Source of the DNA: Schaalia odontolytica
Lineage (GTDB): Bacteria > Actinomycetota > Actinomycetes > Actinomycetales > Actinomycetaceae
DNA length: 64,000 nucleotides
Reading direction: 5' to 3'
NCBI RefSeq assembly: GCF_009730335.1
Contig: NZ_CP046315.1
Coordinates: forward strand, 372,001 to 436,000
The notes under the pieces are model-generated. The model saw only the letters and a list, made by a program, of their open reading frames with translations, was not told the DNA's origin and did not search any database. The position numbers and the translations under genes were made by a program. Shown here piece after piece: positions 57,957-64,000 of the stretch (position 1 is its first letter; each line of letters opens with the position of its first letter).

Positions 57957-59048
57957 ATGGACGACCCCAACGCCGCCCTGCCCTCCGACCCCACCGTCGA
58001 CGAGTCCTACACCAAAGGCTCACGCCCCGTGCGCCCCCGCGCGCGCTCGTCGGCATCCGCCGAGACCGCCGGTCGCTCCTCCCGAGCGGACAGCGCCCCC
58101 GCTACCCAGCGGCCCACCCGAGGGCGCGCTCCCGGCCCCCAGACCAACGGCGAGGCCCCGGCGAGCGGGCCCCAGCCTCGTCGCCTGACCTCCGACTCCT
58201 GGTACCGGCGCAAGCTCGCCCGACGCCTCGGGGGAGTCGCCACCTGCCTGGTGCTGACGATGCTCATCAGTTACGTGGCGCTCTCGACCGCGCCCGGGCA
58301 AGTCCTCGACACGATCCTCATGGAGGGCACGATGCGCTCCGCGAGGCGCTACGAGGCCTTCTCCACCCTCATCACCGGCATCGTGTCCGTGCCCGTTATG
58401 GTCGCGGCCGGCATCGTCGTCGCCCTCGTCGCCGCTGCGCGACGGCGGCCCACGCTCGCAGGGCGTGCCCTCGGCGCTGTCATCGGCGCTAACATCACGA
58501 CGCAGATCCTCAAGGATTACATCCTCACCCGCCCGAATCTGGGCGTCACGACGGGTGCCGGCAACTCCCTGCCCTCCGGGCACACCACCGTCGCCGTCAC
58601 CCTGTCGCTGGCCCTCATCGTGGTCGCACCCCAGTGGTTCCGCAGCCCGTCCGCGTGGATCGGCTGGGCGTGGACATCCCTCATGGGCGTGTCCGTCATG
58701 ATGGAAGGCTGGCACCGCCCCTCCGACGTCATTACCGCCGCCCTCATTGCTGGGGCGTGGGCCCTCGCCCTGTCGCCCATCGAGCGGCGCCCCCGACACG
58801 GCGCGAAAGTCCAACGCGTCATGGTGTGGGTGAGCCTCGGACTCATCGTCATCGCGCTGCTGGCCACCGGCGCCGCCATGTGGGGCTTCAGTATGTCCGC
58901 CGCGTCCCCAGGATCCGGCTACGGTTTTGAGGACTTCCTGCAGGTAAGGCCCTGGCGTTCCCGCGTCCTCGGCGTCGCAGCCGTCGCGTGGGTGAGCGCC
59001 GTGTGCGGCCTCATCATGCACGAGGTCGACCGCCTCGCGGGCGAGTAA
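57957..59048 (+). CDS. PAP2-family phosphatase, membrane
   Basis: A 363-residue protein with about 75 disordered, Arg/Pro/Ser-rich N-terminal residues, then six membrane helices. The three acid-phosphatase motifs are visible: KDYILTRP, LPSGHTT and GWHRPSDV, which supply the phosphate-binding Lys/Arg and the catalytic His and Asp. Members remove phosphate from lipid phosphates such as undecaprenyl-pyrophosphate or phosphatidic acid, typically with the active site outside. ACGGAG precedes the ATG. Substrate unknown. Confidence 0.88.
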   Translation: MDDPNAALPSDPTVDESYTKGSRPVRPRARSSASAETAGRSSRADSAPATQRPTRGRAPGPQTNGEAPASGPQPRRLTSDSWYRRKLARRLGGVATCLVLTMLISYVALSTAPGQVLDTILMEGTMRSARRYEAFSTLITGIVSVPVMVAAGIVVALVAAARRRPTLAGRALGAVIGANITTQILKDYILTRPNLGVTTGAGNSLPSGHTTVAVTLSLALIVVAPQWFRSPSAWIGWAWTSLMGVSVMMEGWHRPSDVITAALIAGAWALALSPIERRPRHGAKVQRVMVWVSLGLIVIALLATGAAMWGFSMSAASPGSGYGFEDFLQVRPWRSRVLGVAAVAWVSAVCGLIMHEVDRLAGE

Positions 59049-59128
59049 TTCCTTCTGAGCGCCGCTGGTGTTCCGGGCGCTGTCGGGCCTGGCCGCTGTG
59101 TGTGCCGGTGGGTGGCGGCCCGCCCGCT

Positions 59129-59162
59129 GGCCGTCCGCGCCGCGAGCTTCGCTCGGCGCGTC
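59129..59162 (+). repeat. 34-bp dispersed repeat, copy 2
   Basis: Inverted relative to 50465-50498, three mismatches. It lies 180 bases before the four-motif element in the 640-base gene-free stretch 59049-59689. Confidence 0.6.
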
Positions 59163-59341
59163 GTCTCGAAGCCCGCCCGTGCCCTCCGGTCCCTCCGGCG
59201 CCCTCCACACCGGTGGGGCCGGGTCGCTGATTGGCGCGTCGTCTCGGAGCCCGGTCAGGCCCCGTCGCCACCGCACAGGTGTCGCGTCCACACCTCGCTT
59301 GCCGCATTGCTTGCCTTTTCGGTGCAACGCGTTGCCAGGCT

Positions 59342-59502
59342 GAAACCGCTGTCACCTTTGTGGCCCGGTCTTTGTGCGTGGGTGAAACCGCCATTACCTT
59401 TGCTCGCTCGAAATGTGTGTTTTTGCTGCATTGTGGGCGAGCAAAGGTGTCGCTGGTTTCAAGGTTGCCCCTGGACGCCTGAGCAGTGGTGTCACGGGTT
59501 TC
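59342..59502 (+). repeat. Symmetrical four-motif element, copy 2
   Basis: GAAACCGCTGTCACCTTTGT and three variants start at 59342 and 59384 on the plus strand and 59441 and 59483 on the minus strand, with intervals of 42, 57 and 42 bases. Copy 1 at 49874-50035 has 43, 57 and 42. The left flank (TTGCTTGCCTTTTCGGTGCA) also matches. The rest of the gap 59503-59689 shows nothing assignable beyond the ribosome site of the next gene. Confidence 0.7.
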
Positions 59503-59689
59503 GCTGGGCCGCCACTTGTGTGCAGTTGTTTGCTCGATGGCCTCATCAACCTCGCGACATCCTCCAGTTGGCTCGCTCAGTGAACCGCCCCTAGCGTTGC
59601 GCGGTTTGGGCAGTGGATAATGGGAGAGGGCGGCACGCTGTCGACGCCCACACAACGCCCACCTGCAGTTCCGTCCCGAAAGGACCGAC

Positions 59690-60214
59690 ATGCCTCGTTC
59701 CGCATCAGCCGTCGTCACCTCCAAGCCCGCGCGCTTCGTCCTGGCCCTGCTGCGCATCGCGGTCGGCTTCATTTTCCTGTGGTCGTTCCTGGATAAGACG
59801 TTTGGCCTGCACTATTCGACGGGCCCCTCGCGCGCGTGGATCAACGCCGGCACGCCAGCGCAGAGCTACCTGACGGGCGCGACGACCGGCAAGCCCCTGG
59901 CCTCCTTCTTCGAGTCGCTCGCCGTGCCCGCCATGGATTGGCTGTTCATGCTGGGCCTGCTGGGCATTGGCCTGGCATTCTTGTTGGGGATTGGCACGCG
60001 CCTCGCGGCTGTCGCAGGCGTTGTCATGCTGGGCTTCATGTACGCGGCGGTCGCCCCGTGGGTGTGGGGTTCCCTCAATCCGGTCGTCAATGAGCACCTG
60101 GTCTACGCTCTCGTTCTCATCCTGATTCCGCTGACCAGCGCGGGCGATACGCTCGGCCTGGGCTTGTGGTGGAAGGGCCTGGGGCTCGTCAAGAAGCTGC
60201 CCTTCCTCATCTGA
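59690..60214 (+). CDS. DoxX-like membrane protein
   Basis: A 174-residue protein with four membrane helices. RFVLALLRIAVGFIFLWSFLDKTFGL is a typical DoxX/TQO-small-subunit-like opening, and FLLGIGTRLAAVAGVVMLGFMY matches helix 3. A non-membrane loop (residues 45-80) lies between helices 1 and 2. Family members take part in quinone oxidation or redox balance, but many are uncharacterised. AAAGGA precedes the ATG. Transcribed alone, ahead of a hairpin. Confidence 0.78.
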   Translation: MPRSASAVVTSKPARFVLALLRIAVGFIFLWSFLDKTFGLHYSTGPSRAWINAGTPAQSYLTGATTGKPLASFFESLAVPAMDWLFMLGLLGIGLAFLLGIGTRLAAVAGVVMLGFMYAAVAPWVWGSLNPVVNEHLVYALVLILIPLTSAGDTLGLGLWWKGLGLVKKLPFLI

Positions 60215-60232
60215 TTCGTCCGACAGTCTCAA

Positions 60233-60266
60233 CGAGGCCGTGGCCGTGTTTCCGGTCGCGGCCTCG
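60233..60266 (+). terminator. Terminator after DoxX-like gene
   Basis: CGAGGCCGTGGCC pairs with GGTCGCGGCCTCG (13 bp, two G-U pairs) around an 8-base loop. It is built from the same GAGGCCG core as several other terminators in the window. Confidence 0.6.
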
Positions 60267-60401
60267 CTGTGTTGGCGGCAGGCTGGGGAGCGCGGGGCGC
60301 GGCTCCACAATGGGACGTTAGTCCTCGGTGGATGCTGAAAAAGCGCGCGCGTGATGAGCGGAACTGATCGTCGCGCGCGTCGTGCTTCTGACGCACGTAT
60401 G

Positions 60402-60449
60402 ACACTAGATATAGTGGTGACTGTTCGCATCAAGCATTACATCTAGTGA
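60402..60449 (+). promoter_or_regulatory. Pair of NrdR boxes upstream of nrdD
   Basis: ACACTAGATATAGTGG (60402-60417) is a good match to the NrdR consensus, and GCATTACATCTAGTGA (60434-60449) is a weaker second box. Their centres are 32 bases apart, the three-turn spacing typical of NrdR pairs. They sit about 270 bases before nrdD, so a long leader or a promoter close to the boxes is implied. Confidence 0.7.
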
Positions 60450-60463
60450 TTGATGGTCGCATT

Positions 60464-60479
60464 CCCCTAGATCTAGGGG
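60464..60479. promoter_or_regulatory. Perfect 16-bp palindrome next to the NrdR boxes
   Basis: CCCCTAGATCTAGGGG is perfectly symmetrical and shares CTAGA-T-TAG with box 1. Its centre is 30 bases from that of box 2, so it may be a third NrdR site. Confidence 0.45.
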
Positions 60480-60490
60480 GGCCTCACGCC

Positions 60491-60514
60491 GGGCGGAGGA
60501 AACCACCTCCGCCC
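60491..60514 (+). other. Leader stem-loop of nrdD
   Basis: GGGCGGAGG and CCTCCGCCC form a 9-bp stem with loop AAACCA in the roughly 240-base untranslated leader. No riboswitch class is recognisable and no leader peptide is seen. Confidence 0.4.
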
Positions 60515-60716
60515 ACAGTGCCACGGCCTCGCCCCACGAGGGTGGAGCATCCACGACGTGTCGATCACGCGACCGAACAGCAGTACCGGCCCGCCGCCCA
60601 CCGAAGCGCAGGGTCAGAGGCGCACGGCGCCCCACGCAGTCCCACGACACCACACACATCTCCCACCCAGTGCCCAGCAGCCCGCAGCACACAACGGAAT
60701 CAAGACAGGAAGAACA

Positions 60717-62582
60717 ATGACTAGCGCACCCCGCTACGACGTCGACGCCATCGCAACCGTGCAGGAGTACCTCGACCGCTCCGATTGGCGGGTGAATGCC
60801 AACGCGAACCAGGGGTATTCGCTCGGCGGCCTCGTCCTGAACTCGGCGGGCAAGATCGTCGCCAACTACTGGCTCGAACACGTCTACACCCCCGAGATCG
60901 GCGCGCCGCACCGCGAGGGCGACTACCACATTCACGACCTCGACATGTTCGCCGGATACTGCGCCGGCTGGTCCCTCAAGCGCCTCATCCAGGAGGGCTT
61001 CAACGGCGTGGGCGGCGCGATCGCCTCGGCCCAGCCCAAGCACTTCTCCTCGGCGTGCGGCCAGATCGTCAACTTCCTCGGCACTCTCCAGAACGAGTGG
61101 GCGGGCGCCCAGGCATTCTCCTCCTTCGACACCTACATGGCCCCCTTCGTGCGCCTGGACGACATGGAGTACGAGGACGTCGTGCAGTGCATGCAGGAGC
61201 TCATCTACAACCTGAACGTGCCCTCGCGTTGGGGCAGCCAGTGCCCGTTCACGAACCTGACCTTCGACTGGACGTGCCCGGATGACCTCGCGGACGAGCA
61301 TCCCCTCATCGGTGACGAGGTCGTCGACTTCACCTACGGTGAGCTGCAGCGGGAAATGAACCTCATCAACCGCGCGTTCATCGAGGTCATGACGGGCGGC
61401 GACGCGGACGGCCGCGTCTTCACGTTCCCGATCCCGACCTACAACATCACGCCCGACTTCGACTGGGAGGGCGAGAATGTCGACGCCCTCTTCGAGATGA
61501 CCGCGAAGTATGGCCTGCCCTACTTCCAGAACTTCATCAACTCCGACCTGGACCCGCACATGATCCGCTCCATGTGCTGCCGCCTGCAGCTGGACCTGCG
61601 TGAGCTCCTCAAGCGCGGCAACGGCCTCTTCGGATCGGCGGAGCTGACCGGATCGATTGGCGTGGTCACGCTCAATATGGCGCGCCTCGGCTATCTCTAC
61701 AAGGGCGACGAGGAGGGTCTCGTTGCGCGCATGGATGAGCTCATCGACCTGGCCTCGAAGTCCCTCGAAATCAAGCGCGAGACTATCCAGTACCACATGG
61801 ACCACGGCCTCTTCCCCTACTCGCAGCGATACCTGGGTACGCTTGATAACCACTTCTCGACGATCGGCGTCAACGGCATGAACGAGATGGTGCGCAACTT
61901 CAGCGACGACGCCTACGACCTGACGGACCCCCGCGGCTTCGACATGTGCGTGCGCATCCTGGATCGAGTGCGCGAGCGCATGGTCGAGCTCCAGGAGGCC
62001 ACCGGCCACATGTACAACCTGGAGGCGACCCCCGCGGAGGGTACGACCTACCGCTTCGCGAAGGAGGACCGCAAGCGCTTCGCCGACATCATCCATGCGG
62101 GCACGCCCGATGAGCCCTACTACACGAACTCCTCGCAGCTTCCCGTGGGATACACGGATGATCCGTTCCAGGCCCTCGAGGATCAGGAGGTCCTGCAGGG
62201 CAAGTACACGGGCGGCACGGTCCTGCACCTGTACATGGGCGAGCGCGTGTCCTCGGGCGAGGCCTGCAAAGAGATGGTGCGCCGCTCGCTGACGGCCTTC
62301 AAGGTCCCCTACATCACGATCACTCCGACCTTCTCGATCTGCCCGGTCCACGGCTACCTGGCTGGCGAGCACTTCACCTGTGAGAAGTGCGCGGCCGCCC
62401 ACCCCCACGCGGAGCCGCAGGCCTGCGAGGTGTGGACGCGCGTCATGGGCTACTTCCGCCCGGTCCAGTCCTTCAACATCGGTAAGAAGGGCGAGTACCA
62501 CGAGCGCCAGATGTTCTCCGAGAGCGCCGCGGATGCGCACGGTGAGCTCGTCAGCGCGTTCCCTCCCGCGGGGAGTCGCTGA
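60717..62582 (+). CDS. nrdD: Anaerobic ribonucleoside-triphosphate reductase
   Basis: A 621-residue class III ribonucleotide reductase, making dNTPs without oxygen. The glycyl radical site is Gly578 in TRVMGYFRPVQSFNIGKKGE. The C-terminal zinc site has CPVHGYL and CEKC. Active-site segments include GREGDYHIHDLD-type YHIHDLD and NLNVPSRWGSQCPFTN. There is no N-terminal ATP-cone, unlike the E. coli enzyme, so it belongs to the shorter Thermotoga/archaeal-like group. ATG at 60717 follows CAGGAAG. NrdR boxes upstream indicate repression by NrdR; nrdG follows. Confidence 0.94.
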   Translation: MTSAPRYDVDAIATVQEYLDRSDWRVNANANQGYSLGGLVLNSAGKIVANYWLEHVYTPEIGAPHREGDYHIHDLDMFAGYCAGWSLKRLIQEGFNGVGGAIASAQPKHFSSACGQIVNFLGTLQNEWAGAQAFSSFDTYMAPFVRLDDMEYEDVVQCMQELIYNLNVPSRWGSQCPFTNLTFDWTCPDDLADEHPLIGDEVVDFTYGELQREMNLINRAFIEVMTGGDADGRVFTFPIPTYNITPDFDWEGENVDALFEMTAKYGLPYFQNFINSDLDPHMIRSMCCRLQLDLRELLKRGNGLFGSAELTGSIGVVTLNMARLGYLYKGDEEGLVARMDELIDLASKSLEIKRETIQYHMDHGLFPYSQRYLGTLDNHFSTIGVNGMNEMVRNFSDDAYDLTDPRGFDMCVRILDRVRERMVELQEATGHMYNLEATPAEGTTYRFAKEDRKRFADIIHAGTPDEPYYTNSSQLPVGYTDDPFQALEDQEVLQGKYTGGTVLHLYMGERVSSGEACKEMVRRSLTAFKVPYITITPTFSICPVHGYLAGEHFTCEKCAAAHPHAEPQACEVWTRVMGYFRPVQSFNIGKKGEYHERQMFSESAADAHGELVSAFPPAGSR

Positions 62583-62583
62583 C

Positions 62584-63396
62584 GTGGGCGCCCGTCCCCA
62601 TGACGACGATGCCGGGGCAACCCGGGAGGGCACGCCGAGCCTGGGCGTCCCCGGCCTCGTCGGGGGGCGGGATGCGCGCGAGTGGACGCCGGACGACCTG
62701 CAGATCGCCGGCCTCGTGCCGATGTCGACCGTGGACTGGCCGGGGAGATTCGCGGCGTCCCTGTTCCTGCAGGGGTGCCCGTGGGCGTGCCCGTACTGCC
62801 ACAACAGTGCGATTATCGACCCGCGCATCCCGGGCGTGGTCGCGTGGGGGGCGCTCGAGGATCTGCTGGCGCGCAGGCGAGGCCTCCTTGATGGCGTCGT
62901 GTTTTCCGGCGGCGAGGCAACCCGCCAGATCGCGCTCGGGGCGGCGATGGCGCGCGTGCGCGAGCTCGGCTTTGGCGTGGGCTTGCATACCGCGGGACCC
63001 TACCCGCGGCGCCTCAAGGAGCTGCTCGGCGCGGGCCTCGTCGACTGGGTGGGCATCGACGTGAAGGCGACCCGGGGCAATTACGAGGCTGTGGCCGGGC
63101 GCAGCGGCGCGGGCGAGCGGGCGTGGGAGTCGCTGAGCATCGTTTTGGCCCACCCCGAGGTGGACCACGAGGTGCGCCTGACCGTCTACCCGGACGGCCC
63201 TGGAGACGGCTTCGAGGTGGCGGCGCGGGCACGCGAGATGGGGGTGAGGATCTTCGCCCTTCAGCAGGCGCGCGACATGGGGACGCCCGACGGCTTTTCC
63301 GCGACGAGGCCTGGGTGGGACGACCAGGTTCGTTCCCTCGCGCGGGACATCGAAACGCTGGACTTTGAGAGGTTTATCTTCCGTGGGGACTCGTAG
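62584..63396 (+). CDS. nrdG: NrdD-activating radical SAM enzyme
   Basis: A 270-residue activase. The radical SAM cluster-binding motif is C65-x3-C69-x2-C72 in QGCPWACPYCHN, and GGEA (SGGEATRQ) is the SAM-binding loop. STVDWPGRFAASLFL at the front is typical of NrdG/PflA-type activases. GTG at 62584 is two bases after the nrdD stop; the first 30 residues are poorly conserved, so a later start is possible. It generates the glycyl radical on NrdD under anaerobic conditions. Confidence 0.92.
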   Translation: MGARPHDDDAGATREGTPSLGVPGLVGGRDAREWTPDDLQIAGLVPMSTVDWPGRFAASLFLQGCPWACPYCHNSAIIDPRIPGVVAWGALEDLLARRRGLLDGVVFSGGEATRQIALGAAMARVRELGFGVGLHTAGPYPRRLKELLGAGLVDWVGIDVKATRGNYEAVAGRSGAGERAWESLSIVLAHPEVDHEVRLTVYPDGPGDGFEVAARAREMGVRIFALQQARDMGTPDGFSATRPGWDDQVRSLARDIETLDFERFIFRGDS

Positions 63397-63512
63397 AGCA
63401 TTTGTCAAGTGACAGCGCCGCATGTTGGGAATAAATATGGGGAAGGTTTCACTTGTGACCACGGATCGCGGTATTGTGTAACAACCTCGTGACCGTGAAG
63501 TCTGGAGTTTCG

Positions 63513-64000
63513 ATGGCTGAAGAGCTGCACTTCGACGATCCTGCGGCGGCTGCCCAGGACCCGTCGACCGACGCCGAAGCGCTGCGCCAGCTGGCGTACC
63601 GCTACCCCGAGCTGCGCCCGGCCGTGGCCGCGCATCCGCACGCTTATCGCGGGCTGCTTGACTGGTTGCACCAGTTCAACGACCCGCAGGTCAACGCGGC
63701 CCTCGAGGCTCGCGACGACTATGACGGCTACATCGACTCCAACGGCTACCTCGTTATGCACGGAGACGTGTCCGGCGCGGTCGCCGGCTCGTCGATCCGT
63801 ACCTCCGAATCCGGCATGTACGTCCTCGGTCAGGGTGGCGTGAACTCCTACTCGCAGGTCGAGCGCACCACCCCCTACTCTGCGGTCGTCGGCACGAATG
63901 CTCCCGTCCCGCAGGTGGGTGCCCGCGAGCAGGTCGTCGCCCAGGTGCAGCGTCAGTCCATCATAGGCAGCAAGGGGGCTCAGGATCCCGAGGCGACCGC
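63513..64000 (+). CDS. LRV-repeat protein, 3' end cut by window
   Basis: The frame is open from the ATG at 63513 (TGGAGT upstream) to the window end. Residues 8-65 form one variant leucine-rich repeat domain: DPAAAAQDPSTDAEALRQLA, then YRYPELRPAVAAHPHAYRGLLDWL. LRV domains are helical and often precede membrane or secreted regions in actinobacteria. After it come DYDGYIDSNGYLVMHGDVSG and a Val/Gln-rich stretch. The function is unknown and the remainder lies outside. Confidence 0.7.
   Translation, partial: MAEELHFDDPAAAAQDPSTDAEALRQLAYRYPELRPAVAAHPHAYRGLLDWLHQFNDPQVNAALEARDDYDGYIDSNGYLVMHGDVSGAVAGSSIRTSESGMYVLGQGGVNSYSQVERTTPYSAVVGTNAPVPQVGAREQVVAQVQRQSIIGSKGAQDPEAT

Noticed and set aside
59100-59594. 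Protein-coding gene in the second repeat region
   Set aside because: The aligned sequence at 49870-50080 has no conserved frame with it, there is no ribosome site, and the translation is low-complexity Arg/Pro/Trp-rich.
60480-60716. Riboswitch in the nrdD leader
   Set aside because: One GC hairpin is visible, but the conserved core of a cobalamin or other nucleotide-related riboswitch is not.
60405-62828. Long minus-strand reading frame opposite nrdD
   Set aside because: It is antisense to a clear class III reductase gene and arises from high GC at third codon positions; composition is Val/Asp/Ala/Arg-rich without any family motif.

Overview
The window is high-GC DNA from an actinomycete. 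It most resembles the Actinomyces/Schaalia group: GTG starts are common, genes are packed with 4-bp ATGA/GTGA overlaps, there is a CsoR-CopZ-CopA copper locus and an anaerobic NrdD/NrdG pair, and two blocks keep the gene order of other actinobacteria. One block is metallophosphoesterase - PonA2-like PBP - WhiB - small DUF4177 protein - Crp - EphE-like hydrolase. The other is Rv3662c-like - HAD phosphatase - Ssd - TadA - TadB/C - DUF4244 pilin - TadE - TadG-like. The genus assignment is an inference from protein style and synteny; no rRNA gene lies in the window.

Layout. 1-3.2 kb: end of a DUF5926 gene, a GT2 glycosyltransferase and a DUF2079 membrane protein. 3.2-8.6 kb: an island with a lipoprotein, two type VII-like secreted helical proteins and two tandem subtilisin-family (mycosin-like) proteases, bounded by a 16-bp direct repeat. 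8.6-11.9 kb: copper efflux with two CsoR operators. 12-25.2 kb: a lipase-like protein and a membrane protein, followed by two tandemly duplicated cassettes. Each cassette has its own copy of one promoter, a WXG100-like protein, a large DUF1023-type alpha/beta hydrolase and a string of five paralogous lipoproteins or membrane-anchored proteins. 25.3-33.8 kb: purB, a third WXG-like/hydrolase pair, a holin-like protein, hisC, a YwiC-like protein, a bile-acid:sodium symporter-family protein and a rearranged lipoprotein locus. 33.9-49 kb: tRNA-Pro(CGG), the PBP/WhiB/Crp block and the Tad pilus cluster. 49-50.7 kb: a gene-free stretch full of repeats. 50.7-53.9 kb: a second copy, on the minus strand, of the helical-protein/PPE-like/protease module. 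54-64 kb: an MrfA-like helicase, two YbjN proteins, a PAP2 phosphatase, a second gene-free stretch sharing repeats with the first, a DoxX-like protein, nrdD-nrdG under NrdR boxes, and the start of an LRV-repeat protein.

The most interesting content is a set of probable type VII-type export cargoes and partners with no ESX core genes in the window. The 14.1-25.2 kb array looks like an effector/immunity system: a secreted serine hydrolase with a helical export domain, its small WXG partner, and up to ten surface lipoproteins that appear to have been shuffled by recombination, one of them frameshifted. The protease modules carry a proteolytically crippled second copy (catalytic Asp replaced by Gly) and a poly-C tract whose present length fuses two genes into one 909-residue reading frame. 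Separately, two intergenic regions 9 kb apart share a symmetrical non-coding element made of four 20-bp motifs with almost identical spacing.
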